From Gordius sp. MW1 (Eukaryota > Nematomorpha > Gordioida > Gordea > Gordiidae): a DNA stretch of 64,000 nucleotides. Both the position numbers and the translations under genes were made by a program. The notes beneath the pieces were generated by a model that saw only the letters and a program-made list of their open reading frames with translations, was not told the DNA's origin and did not search any database. Every line of letters begins with the position of its first letter. Position 1 is the stretch's first letter. The DNA is taken from positions 9,238,001 to 9,302,000 of the forward strand of contig OZ038526.1 of assembly GCA_964036665.1 (NCBI GenBank), written 5' to 3'. Positions 14,276 to 26,580 of this stretch are shown piece by piece.

Positions 14276-14994
14276 GTGAATATAGATTTATAACAATAAA
14301 ACTATGTAGTTGAAAATATAAATTAAATGGCCTCTGGTAAATTTGTTGAAATTAATCCGAAAGTCCAAATAAAACCGGCATATTGGCAAGAAATTTTTTG
14401 ATTTTTACTATAAATTGGTAAAACTCTATAACGCCGTTAAAATACCATGCGTATTTGATTTGAGATATTGTTAGGAGCTAAGGACTTCAAAAATAATTTA
14501 TTGAATTGCTATTTTTATTGCGTGCATGGGGAGATTAAATTTAAAAAAGTCGGTTAGCTTATTTAAAATCCTGGATTACTTATTTAAAAACTAATATACT
14601 TATTTATAGTAGTTATTTATTAAATTTAGACAAATACATGCTTGCTTGGGGGCCAAAGGGGCCAGGAATTTGCTGTTGGGGGACTTGGCCCCCTTGGCCT
14701 CACAGACTAGATAGAATGCTCATGAATCAACGTTAAATAGGAGGTGTACCCTTTTCCTAGATGTGCATAACACAAATAAGGAATGGTTGTTATATAAGAT
14801 AGTAGATCATAGGTGATTTTGTTTAATTGAAATGTTTTAAAAAGGTAATGAAAAAAATGGAACTATTAGTTAAAAACAATACAATTTATACGAATAAAAC
14901 TTTAGAAGACTGTGATTTAATGTTAAAGCAATTTAGTGCCATTTGCATTTTATAAAATAATCATTTATTAGCATTCTTTTCTATTTATTAACTA

Positions 14995-16556
14995 ACTAGC
15001 TGTGCCCGGCCAAGCGTTGCTTTGGCTCAGTCCTTAAGTGGTTAATTAAGTATAAGCTATTAATAAGACTTATCTAAAATGGGGTCATATATGAAATAAT
15101 TTATAATGTGAAAGGTCCGAATGATTTTATGAACCCACTATTTTTAGTATATATTTATATAATAAGACAAACCAAATGCAAATTCTGTTTTAGTCATCAA
15201 ATCCGACTAAAATTAAATGTTTTTGAAAAAATTGCTTATTAATGCTGTTACTTATTATACAATAATACCATTATTTTATTTTTCTAGTTAGCTGATTTAT
15301 TTGAAATACAATTTTCTTTTATAGAATAAAATAATTAATTGAAGGATGGATAATTATTAAAAAATATGCTTCTATAATCGACCACGTGATAATAATGACA
15401 AAAACTGCATAATTTAAATTTTATTTATTTAATTTAAATAGTCTGTAAGCCCAATAATTTTAACCGTATACTGTAACATTTTTATTATACTTTTAAATAT
15501 CTAATTCGAGAAAACTTCAGCTTTGTATGTATGACGTCATTATTGTATATGAAACTGGACGGGAAATGTCAGATATTTTTAAAACAAAAAGGTATTTTAG
15601 GAATCTGAAAAAGCTATTTTACCCCTGGCCTATCTGGGCATCTACGGCTAAATTTTCGCTCGAACCGGATCTGAAGTTTCAGAATTTAGCCCTTTTTTAA
15701 AACCAAAAGGCCGAGAAATGACCGATATTTTTAAAACTAAAAGGACTGAAAAAGCTATTTTACACCTGGCCGCCCTGAGAACCTACGGGTAAAGTTTCGC
15801 GCGAATCGGGCCGGTAGTTTCAGAATTTATTCTCATTTAAATATCTCATTTAATAAAAATTAATGATCGATAAATAATGACATTTATATATAAATAGCAT
15901 TTACTCAGAATAATCAACGTTGGACTATTCTATATTACATTTAAATTATATATACTTTCATCTTTCTCATTTAAAATATCTCATTTAATGATAATGAGAA
16001 AAATTCATCTTCTTCACCTATATATTTTCTCAAATAATCTATAATTTTATTTATTTCAGGTTAATTCATAAATTATATGTTGTCACCGTTAAGAAAAGAT
16101 GACGTTTAAGAAATTTAATTCATAAATTTTATGTTGTCTTGTCACCGTTAAGAAAAGATGACGTTTAAGAAATTTAATTCATAAATTTTATATTGTCACC
16201 GTTAAGGAAAGATGACGTTTAAGAAATTTAATTCATAAATTTTATGTTGTCACCGTTAAGAAAGGATTACGTTTTACTACAAACTACTATAAGTGATACA
16301 CTTTTACTACAGAACTGTCTGTATATTCAAATTTTCGACGAACGCGAGGAGGTGCGTTTGATTGACATTTAATTTAACGTCAAAACGCATAAAACCCAAT
16401 ATCTCGAAAATTAAAAGGAATTTTAGAAATCTGAAAAAGCTATTTTACCCCTGGCCGCCCTGGGAACCTGGGGGTAAATTTTCGCGCGAATCGGGCCGGT
16501 AGTTTCAGAGATTAGCCCTTACATACATATATACACTTTACTTTATATATATAGAT
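14995..16556. mobile_element. Interspersed element, CTAGCTG...TATATATAGAT family, long copy
   Basis: Starts CTAGCTGTGCCCGGCCAAGC and ends ACTTTATATATATAGAT. The interior repeats a module reading GGAATCTGAAAAAGCTATTT, a CTGGCCGCCCTGGG core and CGAATCGGGCCGGTAGTTTC about three times. No ORF. Similar starts (CTAGCTG.CCCGGC) are widespread in invertebrate genomes; I cannot place it in a class. Confidence 0.6.
16061..16274. repeat. Tandem repeat, four units of about 54 bp
   Basis: TTAATTCATAAATTTTATGT starts at 16061, 16115, 16174 and 16228; the second unit is 5 bp longer through a TTGTC duplication. Each unit holds CACCGTTAAGAAAAGATGAC. Confidence 0.88.
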
Positions 16557-17154
16557 GAGGAAGGTATATTCACTTTTTCTATTTGAACAATGGGGGGCAC
16601 CCTGCAGAAAGACGTGGGAGATAGTTAAATTCCAAATGGTTAGATACGCCAATGGACAACAACTTTGACTTAATGCCAATTATTTTTTTAAAATGAATTT
16701 TGATAAAAAATAATAAGAAGGTTTTTTTATTTAACTATTGTTTGGAGATCAAGGAACTTAAAGAACAAATAATTTTTTTTTATATAAATTATAAATTCAA
16801 GTCATATATTCGTATATTTTTAGTTAAGAAAATGAAACCGAATTAATTAAATACTTTTTGTTTTTATTACTACCTATATATATTTTAAAAATTAGTTATC
16901 AAATTTGCTGCTTAAAGCTAAACAACTGAAAATAATTTCATTTTTCAACGAACTTTAATAATTTTATCGAGGGAAAGGGTCAAAGTCTATTTTAACCTTA
17001 AAAAACGAAACTAAGTGAGAAAGGGTATAAAATTACTGACAAAATTATGATATCACATCAATTAAGATTAACCAGTGTCATATGCAAGGAGGGGGTTTCG
17101 GGTTAGAGCACCGCCCATTGATATAAAATTAAATTATTATTCCAAATTGTATGA

Positions 17155-17390
17155 AAAAACTCGGGCCTTCGGCCCTCGTGGGAAGGGGGAGAAGGGAAGG
17201 GGAAGGGGGAAGGGGAGGAGGGGAAGGGAAGGGGGGGGGGACGACCCATCTATACTCCGTATAAACGTAGCATATTTGCTATGCAATTTATGGGAGAGAA
17301 AGGTGGAAAGGGGCGAGAATGCCTATAGGGGGGTATTAAATGCATTAGTTAATTATTTATACAAATTTTCCATTTAATTACAAAAAAAAA
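17155..17390 (+). repeat. GGGCCTTCGGCCC hairpin element, copy 1
   Basis: Starts CTCGGGCCTTCGGCCCTCG, then a GGGAAGGGG-rich run, CGTATAAACGTAGCATATTT, GCTATGCAATTTATGGG and GAGAATGCCTATAGGGGGGT. Other copies: 23118, 26380, and inverted at 37388-37571. The long frame across it is a purine-run artefact. Confidence 0.75.
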
Positions 17391-17800
17391 TTTGCCCCTC
17401 CGGGATTCGGACCCACATCAGTAGAGGCATAAGCCTTTGTAGGGGCACAGGGACCCATATCAGTAGAGGCATACGCCCTGGGGAGGGCTTAGGGTATTTA
17501 ACAATGTTAACCTATTCAGAAACGAAAAAAAAACTTTCGATTCATAATTTGGCTAATGGTCATTTTTTTCATTGGTCAGTAGCCAGCGGACGGCCAAAAA
17601 GTCCTATTATCAATGTTATTTATAAGAACAAAATATTAATTTAATTTAGAAAAAATAAAATATTCGTCCTCTCCTGGGATTGAACACGAACCTCCACGTC
17701 AGGAAGCTGGTTAAAATAACTTGCTAGACATTAGACATCATCGGACGGACAACAAAAAACGAGCCCATAAATTGCATAGTAATTAATAACCTCAAACAGT
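17391..17800 (+). repeat. CCAATGG-hairpin array, block 2, with SINE-like part
   Basis: CGGGATTCGGACCCACATCA (inverted B-box), one hairpin unit at about 17551, then GGACGGACAACAAAAAACGA and GCCCATAAATTGCATAGTAA. Confidence 0.75.
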
Positions 17801-19599
17801 AGTGGTATGAATGGGAATAAGATCGTGGATTTTAAAGATATACTACAACCGCAAGCAACTTCTATCAGGCCCCACATGAGCTGTTAGGTAGGTATAGATT
17901 TTCTATTTTATTTTTACTTGCTCAAATAACTAACGCCTATGTATTGAATTGTGCTCAAGTGTTACGATTTCGCTCGCTCCTCAACTAATAAAGAAAGTTA
18001 AATGAATTCTAATGGTAGTATTTTAATACCACTCCTTGGTTAGGTTAGATGGAAAACACCCTCTTCCAACTTAAAACTAAAATTTAAGCGGGTTAAACTA
18101 TATATTATTATCGTTAACATAACGCGCAGTAATGTTATAAGGGCTTTTTTAATCTGGTGTTGTGCCCGACAAAAAATTAATAATACTTTATTTGAAAGAT
18201 ACAAAAATTAACTAAAAATTTACAAGATCATCTCATTTGCTATATTTTTTACGTTTCCTTAAAAACCTATTATTAATTTTCAAGGTTCAGTAATTAAATA
18301 TAATAACGAACGCGGGGTAACACAGCGAGGGAGATAGAGATGAGGGGTGGGGCACCTCTCATGCATTAATTTAAAAAATCGATAAAAAACAGTGAAGGGT
18401 AAAGCGAGGGTGATAGAGATGAGGGGTGGGGCACCTCTTATGCGTTAATTTAAAAAATCGATAAAACCTGAATAGGGTTCGGGTATGTTATAAAATGATG
18501 CCAATTATTTTTGGAAGCTATGCATAATATTGCATAAGTTGACTCCACTGTTGACTTTTAAAGTATATTTATATTACAAAATTACCTGCATGATATCTTA
18601 AATTATTTAAAAATTCTGTCAAAATCCAAAATCAGCTGTATGTTAACTCGGTAAAAAAGGATAGAATTTATTTTAGCGTAATTTTTTATAAGGACCATAA
18701 TGCCCGAGTGGGACCCCGAGCTTAGCCGACGGCTTGTTCATATATGGTCAGGCGGGCACCTCAAGAGTATTCGGACTTAATAGGCTTTTCTTTAATTTAT
18801 TTATTTTGTTTTGTGGCTTTCATATTTAATAATGATAATTATTTTTCTATCGGGGGAAAAAATATAGAGAATTGATTTAGTCGCTAAATTGGTACTGTTT
18901 AATAAACAGTAAAATTATAGACTTTTTCCTAGATGGAAGATTTAAGTTATTTTTTTAAACTCTAAAAATCTCTAACAATTTTGGAGCTCCGTCCGTCCCC
19001 TCGGCATTTATTAAATAATAGTGTTTGTTTCTTAATTTTGTTTACAATAATATCCTCAATATTTTTTTTAATTTTGACAATTTCAAAATTATTTCCAAAG
19101 GAGGGATAATATAATGCAAGATATAAAAACAAGGTTATTAAAAAATTCTAATTGACTTTTTAAAATATTTTAATATATTATAAAATAAAATGAAACAATA
19201 ATAGAAAATCAAAATTTTATAGATGATTTAACAAATATTTGTTTAATGTATATAACATTAGTTAATTATACAATGGGCAAATCGTCATTTAAAACAGTGA
19301 TTCTTAACAGGGGGCAGCGAGAAGTTTACCGGGGGGCCGCCAAATTATGCAAAATTTTTTAGAATATAATATTTTTATTGTGAAATTATATGTGATAATT
19401 TAAAGGGGCAAGAATTTAAGAAATTATGTTGTGCTGTTACTTAAGTAAGCATCCAAATTTTACCTAGGTTCCCAGGGCGGCCAGGGGTAAAATTTACTCC
19501 CTTGCCTGGGAAGGAGAGGTAGGGGGGGGCAGTTGCTTACTAATTTTAATAAATCAATATTTTATAATGATTTTGACAGGAGCATTTTAAAGTTTTAGC
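17801..19599. other. AT-rich stretch between arrays
   Basis: Apart from the GAGGGAGATAG repeats and a reversed scrap of the CTGGCCGCCCTG module near 19465, nothing recognisable. Confidence 0.55.
18300..18465 (+). repeat. Two units of GAGGGAGATAGAGATGAGGG repeat
   Basis: AGCGAGGGAGATAGAGATGA followed by GGGGTGGGGCACCTCT.ATGC and TTAATTTAAAAAATCGATAA, in two copies about 84 bp apart. The same pair occurs at 25165-25290 and 29225-29345. Confidence 0.8.
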
Positions 19600-21240
19600 C
19601 TTTACTTAAAAATTTGATCAATGGTCACTTTTTTTCCATTGATCAGCACCAAGAGACGGTCTATAAATATACACGAGTAAAAAAAACGACAAAAAAAATT
19701 TCGCTTCACAATTTGGCCAATGGTCATTTTTTCATTGGTCAGTACCCAGAGACGGTCTATAAATACATACGAGTCAAAAAAAGCGAAAAAAAAATTTCGC
19801 ATCACATTTTGGCCAATGGTCATTTTTTTCCATTGGTCAGTACCCAGAGACGGGCTATAAATACATACGAGTCAAAAAAAACGAAAAAAAAATTTTGATT
19901 TACATTTTGGCCAATGGTCATTTTTTTCCATTGGTCAGTAGCCAGCGGACAGCCAAAAAGGCATATTATCAATGATATCAACAAGAACAATATATTAATT
20001 TAATTTAAAAAAAATACCCTCTCCGGGATTCCACATTAGTAGAGGCATAAGCTTTTGTAGGAGCAGCAGCCAGCGGACGACCAAAAGTCATATTATCAAT
20101 GGTATTAACATAAACAATATATTAATTGTGAAAAAAAGGGAAAAAAATCCGATTCACACTTTGGCCAATGGTCATTTTTTCCATCGGTTAGTACCAAGAG
20201 ACAGTCTATTAATATACAAGAGCCAAAAATAACGAAAAAAAAATTTTCGATTAACATTTTGGCCAATGGTCATTTTTTTCCATTGGTCAGCAGCCAGGAC
20301 ACGTTAAAAGTCGGTATAAATGTATAAGAGTAAAAAAAAAATGAAAAAAAATTTTCGATTCACACTTTGGCCCGTGGTCATTTTTTTCATTGGTCAGTAC
20401 CAAGAGACAGTCTATTATTATATAAGAGCCAAAAATAACGAAAAAAAAATTTTTGATTAACATTTTGGCCAATGATCATTTTCTTCCATTGGTCAGCAGC
20501 CAGTGGACGGCCAAAAAGCCATATTATCAATGCTAGTAACAAGAACAATATATTAATTTAAAAAAAATAACAAAAAAATTTGGCCCTCTTTGAGTATCGA
20601 ACCAGCAATTAAGAATTTGCCCTCGATGGGATTCGAACCCACATCAGTAGAAGAATAGGCTTTTGTAGGGGGGGGGGGGAGCACAGGGACCCATATCAGT
20701 AGAGGCATAGGCTCTGTCGGGGGAGGGCATAGGGTAATTGTCAATGTTAGCAAAAAAAACGAAAAAAATAATTTCGATTCACATTTTGGCCAATGGTCAT
20801 TTTTTCCATTGGTCAGCAGCCAGCGGACGGCCAAAAAGTCTTATTATCAATGGTAGTAACAGGAACAATCATAATAGTCAAAAAAAACGAGAAAAAAAAC
20901 TTGGATTCACATTTTGGCCAATGATCATTTTTATCATTGGTCAGCACCCAACGGACGGCCAAAAAGTCTTATTATCAATGGTAGTAACAAGAACAATCAT
21001 AAGAGTTAAAAAAAAACTCCGGGATTCGAACCCAAAAACTAGTTAAATTAACAAAAATTAAAAGTAAACAACGTGACAAGACATTCGGTGCAAGACAAGA
21101 CATTCGGTGCGTGACAAGGGTGCGTGCCAAGACATTCGGTGCAAGACAACGCAAGACACCGAACAGCGTTACAAACAAAATGGAAAGCGAGCCCATAAAT
21201 TGCATAGCAATTAAAACTGAGTGGCGTAATCTAGGGTGCA
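19600..21240 (+). repeat. CCAATGG-hairpin array, block 3
   Basis: About 12 units of 98-130 bp. Early units carry the spacer GAGACGGTCTATAAATACAT; later ones AGCGGACGGCCAAAAAGTC. The open frames on both strands here repeat the same peptide and are repeat artefacts. Confidence 0.9.
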
Positions 21241-21292
21241 AAAAATAAATTTTCTTTTTTAAATTAATTGGAAAAATGAGTGTTGAGCACAA

Positions 21293-21408
21293 GGGCGTAG
21301 CCAGGTTTTGGATTGGGGGGGGGCAACACGTAAATTTTTTTAATTTTTAAGGGTTTTTGCATTGAAAAAAAAATTTCGCCATTCCCTGCCCCCCTGGCTA
21401 CGCCCATG
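21293..21408. mobile_element. GGGCGTAGCCAG MITE, short copy
   Basis: GGGCGTAGCCAGG ... CCTGGCTACGCCCATG with G-run and C-run inside the ends. Confidence 0.75.
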
Positions 21409-22229
21409 TACGTGTAGTAGTATCACGCCTCTTTAAAAGTTCTAAAAATATTTTAATTCAATGCCCAAAGTTATGTAATAAATTTATTGGCGGTGTAGAA
21501 TGCTGTAATTAAATGTTGATATCATAAAAGTATACATTCGGGGCAGAAATTGGTGCTCCCATCCCATTATTTGGATTGGATGTCGCTTATTACAATGCCC
21601 ACCAACTTCATTGTCAACTAAACTCTGCAGTCTTTTAACAAATGAATTGTCAAAATTATTGTTAAAAATAAGACCGACTTCCAAAGTTAGGTCAGAATCG
21701 TAGCTTTTCCAAGGTTATAGTCGCGCTCGATAGACAATTATCAAGGAAAAAAGTGAACTCAACAGCGCTGCTCTCTCTGAATGCAACTAAGCAAGCAACC
21801 ATAGTTTTATACCCAAACTGCAATATCAGACCTCACATTTATTGTATAATCTTCCCATCATATGATTTTTCTCTTATCTTAGATAAAATTTTGAAATTAG
21901 CTTATTTTTAGCCTCCCAGTGTAGCCTCTAGGTGACACCCCTTCATTCCCGGAACTAGGCAATATTACCAGAATTTTTGAATTGTTTACTCATCTACATA
22001 GAAATTGGGGCGGCCGAACCGTTAGTGGTACGTGTCGGGTTAAAAAAGATATTAAACTATTTATAATCACAAATTGCAAGTTGAGTGTTTATACTTTTCA
22101 TTTGAAACCAAAATTCAATGGTTGAATTTCATTTTATTGTGTATTCTCGAACATCATTGCTACTAAATTTTGTTCACTTTCAGAGTGCTATAACAACTTT
22201 TTGATGAGTTAATTTTGGGGTGTTATTTA
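21409..22229. other. Unannotated stretch
   Basis: Slightly less AT-rich than its neighbours, but no frame with codon-like composition or splice signals was found. Confidence 0.5.
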
Positions 22230-22670
22230 ACTGCTAAGTAAAAAATTACAAATTGCTAAATATTTTAATTAAGGTGCTAAGTATTTTATTAAAAATGCTA
22301 AGTATTTTATGCTAAGTATCTTAATCTAAATGCTAAGTATTTTAAAGGGAATGCTAAGTATTTTATTTTTAAATGCTAAGTTTTTATATTAAATTCCTAA
22401 GTTTTTATTTTGATATGCTAAGTTTTTCTATTGAAATTCCAAGTATTTTATTAAAAAAAAAATTAAGCTATGAATTTTAATCAAGATACTGAGTATTAAA
22501 AAAATATAAGATAATAAGGTTTTAAACCTAAAAAGGACAAAGCTTTAATGATAATAATTTCAAAGAAGATGTTTAACATTTAAAAATGTTAAGTTTTAAA
22601 TTTTAAAATGCTAGGTTTTTTATTTTGAAGTGCTAAGTTATTACTTTAAAATACTACGTTTTTTAATTCA
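22230..22670 (+). repeat. Degenerate tandem repeat of AATGCTAAGTATTTTATT
   Basis: More than ten copies of TGCTAAGT(A/T)TTT spaced about 20-25 bp apart, fading to the right. Confidence 0.75.
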
Positions 22671-23117
22671 AAGTTTTATTTATGACACAAAAAAGTGTTG
22701 AAAATTTGAAGGTAAATTTTAATGGGAATTTTAATGAACTACCAAAATTTATAATTGAAAATTATAATATTTCAATTTTATGTTGTTATAATATAATAAA
22801 TAATTTATTTTAGATTTAAATAAGAACAATTATTTGTTAAATATAATTAAATTCAAATTCAAATAATTTATTTCAAAATAATACAAAATATTATAAAAGC
22901 GATATGATGTTCAAGGATAAAAATTTTAATGAATATAAACATATATAAAATTTGATTAAAATTCTATTTAAACTTTAAACATTATGGGGAATAAATTCAA
23001 ACCAAACCTTGCTTCATCACGCATTATCAATGTTTAGATTTTCCTTTTTTATCTCCACCTAAAATATTTAAAAAAATATTTTATTTTTTATTCGAAAACC
23101 GAGGCGTACTAATAAAA

Positions 23118-23335
23118 CTCGAGCCTTCGGCCCTCGTGGGAAGGGGGAAGGGGGAAGCGGAAAGGGGAAGGGAAGGGAAGGGGGATTCATCTACACTCCG
23201 TATAAATGTATCATATTTGCTATGCAATTTATGGGCGAGAAAGGTGGGAAGGGGTGAGAATGCCTATAGGCGGGGGGTATTAAATGTAAAATAATTAGTT
23301 AATTATTAATACAAATTTTCTATTTAATTAACAAA
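23118..23335 (+). repeat. GGGCCTTCGGCCC hairpin element, copy 2
   Basis: CTCGAGCCTTCGGCCCTCGT, the G-rich run and GAGAATGCCTATAGGCGGGG; same order as copy 1. Confidence 0.75.
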
Positions 23336-25090
23336 AATTGCCCTCTCCGGGATTCGAACTCACATTAGTAGAGCCAGCCTTTGTAGCGGCACGAGGAACC
23401 ATTTAAGTAGAGGTATAGGCCTTTGTAGGGGAGAGCATACAGTAATTATCGAATGTAATAGTAAAGGCATAGGCTGTACTAGGGGAGGACATAGGTTAAT
23501 TATTTATTTTAACAAAAAAAAACGGAAAAAATGTGAGAAAGGTGGGAAGGGGCGAGAATGTTTATAGGGGGGTATTAAATGCCTAATGATTAATTAATTA
23601 TTTATACAAATTTTCCATTATAGGCAAAATGTAATAAAGGCAAAATGTAATATAGGCAAGGGTTAGGGTTAGATTTAGTGTTTGCATCTAGTTGCGTATT
23701 ACATTAGTTTTTATGGCCTTTAGTGATTATGGGTCTAACAAACATAATATTATAAAACAACACAATGTTAAGAATTTGCAGAATTGTTGGGAGAAATTTT
23801 TTGTTGAATTTGAACAATTTTTAATTAAAAAAATCAAAAATTTGGCCAATGGTCACTTTTTCTCTATTGGTCAGTACCAACAGATTCTCTATAAGTCAAT
23901 GATAGCCAAGAAAAACGGAAAAAAAAATTTTGATGCTTACTTTGGCCAATGGTCATTTTTTTCCATTGGTCAGCAGCCAGCACACGGTAAAAGTGGATAT
24001 AAATTCATAAGAGTAAAAAAAACGAAAAAAAAATTTTCGAATCACATTTTGGCCAATGGTCATTTTTTTCCATTGGTCAGCAGCCAGGACACGGTAAAAG
24101 TGGATATAAATTCATAATAGTCAAAAAAAAACGAAAAAAAAGTTTTCGAATCACATTTCGGCCAATGGTTATTTTATTCCATTGGTCAGCAGCCAGCGGA
24201 CGGCCAAAAAGTCATAATAGCAATGGTAGGAACAGGGACAATCATAATAGTCAAAAAAAAACGAAAAAAATAATTTCGATTCACATTTTGGCCAATGGTC
24301 ATTTTTTCCATCGGTCAGGAGCCAGCGGACGGCCAAAAAGTCATAATAGCAATGGTAGTAACAGGAACAATCATAATAGTCAAAAAAAAACGAAAAAATA
24401 AACTCGGATTCACATTTTGGCCAATGGTCATTTTTTTCATTGGTCAGCAGCCAACGGACGGCCAAAAAGTCTTATTATCAATGATAGTAACAAGAACAAT
24501 CGTAATAGTCAAAACAAAACTAAAACGAAAAAAAAACTTGGAATCACATTTTGGCCAATAGTCATTTTTTCCATCGGTCAGCAGCCAGCGGACGGCCAAA
24601 AAGTCATAATAGCAATGGTAGTAACAGGAACAATCATAATAATCAAAAAAAACGAAAAAATAAACTTGGATTCACATTTTGGCCAATGGTCATTTTTTCA
24701 TTGGTCAGCAGCCAGCAGACGGCCAAAAAGTCATAATAGCAATGGTAGTAACAGGAACAATCATAATAGTCAAAAAAAAACGAAAAAATAAACTTGGATT
24801 CCCATTTTGGCCAATGGTCATTTTTTGTTTGGTCAGCAGCCAGTGGACGGCCGAAAAGTCGTATTAGCAATGGTAGTAACAGGAACAATCATAATAGTCA
24901 AAAAAAAAGAAAAAATAAACTTGAATTCACATTTTGGCCAATGGTCATTTTTTCATTGGTCAGCAGCCAGCAGACGGCCAAAAAGTCTTATTATCAATGG
25001 TAGTAACAAGAACAATCATAAGAGTCTAAAAAAACTCCGAGATTCTAACCCAAACCCTTGTAGTGGGGTAATTATAGCAATTAATATCAA
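23336..25090 (+). repeat. CCAATGG-hairpin array, block 4 (longest)
   Basis: Ten hairpin units between 23840 and 25000. The first four use the spacer ACGGTAAAAGTGGATATAAA (about 105 bp period); the rest use AAAAAGTCATAATAGCAATG (about 128 bp period). The later units are nearly identical, which points to recent expansion. Confidence 0.92.
23537..24498 (+). repeat. Segmental duplicate, first copy
   Basis: Partner of 26501-27453; includes the single-copy-looking stretch GGTTAGGGTTAGATTTAGTG to TTGCAGAATTGTTGGGAGAA and four to six hairpin units. Confidence 0.88.
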
Positions 25091-25164
25091 TGTTACCCAA
25101 TTCAAAAACGAATAGATATACTTATGCATTAATTTAACGTAGCAATTAAAACCCGACCCCGCCC

Positions 25165-25290
25165 GAAAGCGAGGGAGATAGAGATGAGGGGTGGGGCACC
25201 TCTTATGCATTAATTTAAAAAATAACACAGCGAGGGAGATAGAGATGAGGGGTGGGGCACCTCTTTCTCATGCATTAATTTAAAAAATCG
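25165..25290 (+). repeat. Two units of GAGGGAGATAGAGATGAGGG repeat
   Basis: Second occurrence of the pair, about 59 bp apart, directly after the block 4 array. Confidence 0.8.
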
Positions 25291-25829
25291 ATAACCTAAT
25301 ATACCCAATGCAAATAGATAGGGAGGACATCAACGGATAAAAATATCATGTAAACGGCATATAAATCTTATCCTACCCCATATACAGAATATAAACTTTC
25401 ATCTACCAAAAACTTCGTATATTTTTTAATAATGTTTATATCAATAGTAGTGTAAATTAAATATATACCTTGAGGAGATTATATGTTTAATATTGATTTT
25501 TATGGCTACCTTATTATAAATTATTCTCTTCACAACTTCAGCCTTAATAGCCCAATTATTATCATAACTCTATGGCCGAACACTGAAAAAATTGTCGATT
25601 TGTCTAATAAATAATGACAATTGTGTATAGATATTGAGGAGGAGGTGGTTATATCAGGTCAAAAAGGGCGGCTGAATTTTAACCCATGTTTTCCGGACCC
25701 CAGCTTCTTTTTTATGTAACTTTTTGTTTAACACATTTAAACAGATTTGCTATATCATAATTTTTAAGCCTTTTTTAATATTAGATTAAGGGCGTAGCCA
25801 AGTTATTTTGAGCAATAGTTTAAAAAATA

Positions 25830-26210
25830 GGTTAGGGTTAGGGTTTTTTTTCCACCCGACCACTACACTGGAACCGAGCTGACTGTAACTCAATGTGTTG
25901 GTTTCTTTTTTTCACTTTTTCTTACATTGGAATATTTTCATTATGGAGGGTTAGGGTTTTTTTTCCAACTCGACCACAACATGACAACTCTGCTTAGTTG
26001 ACGACTGGAAATAAATGTGTTGGTTCCTTTTTTTCAATTTTTTTTTACTTTGGATTTTTTTATTATGGAAGGTTCGGGTTAGGGTTAGGGTTTTTTTTCC
26101 AACTCGACCACAACATGACAACTCTGCTTAGTTGACGACTGGAAATAAATGTGTTGGTTCCTTTTTTTCAATTTTTTTTACTATGGATATTTTTATTATG
26201 GAGGGTTAGG
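25830..26210 (+). repeat. Three tandem units of about 120 bp starting with GGGTTAGGG
   Basis: Units at about 25830, 25946 and 26071: (GGGTTA)n, T run, CCAACTCGACCACAACATGA, ACTCTGCTTAGTTGACGACT, AATAAATGTGTTGGTTCCTT, then ATTATGGAGGG. Units 2 and 3 are nearly identical; unit 1 is diverged. Confidence 0.85.
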
Positions 26211-26379
26211 TCCAGACTCCTTGATTTATTTAGGTGTCTATTTTTGTAAAAAAAATATGTTAAACGTCCCACTCCCACCACACGACAATATATTTTTAAA
26301 TATAAGCTTATTAATGAATTCACATTTAAATATAAACATGTATCACACACAATTATTTGGAAATAGACCTCTATTAAAA

Positions 26380-26580
26380 ACTCGGGCCTTCGGCCCTCGT
26401 GGGAAGGGGGAGAAGGGAAGGGAAGAGGGGAAGGGAAGGGGGGACGACTCATCTGTACTTCGTATAAATGTATCATATTTGCTATGCAATTTATGGGCGA
26501 GAAAGGTGGGAAGGGGCGAGAATGCCTATAGGGGGGTATTAAATGCCTAATGATTAATTAATTATTTATAAAAATTTTCC
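26380..26580 (+). repeat. GGGCCTTCGGCCC hairpin element, copy 3
   Basis: ACTCGGGCCTTCGGCCCTCG to GGGGGGTATTAAATGCCTAA. Confidence 0.75.

Noticed and set aside
17075..17377. 100-codon frame rich in Gly, Lys and Arg
   Set aside because: Translation of the purine-rich hairpin element; repeated in its other copies with shifted frames.
24165..25115. Many overlapping open frames repeating the same peptide on both strands
   Set aside because: They follow the tandem array unit; period and homopolymer content, not coding selection, keep them open.
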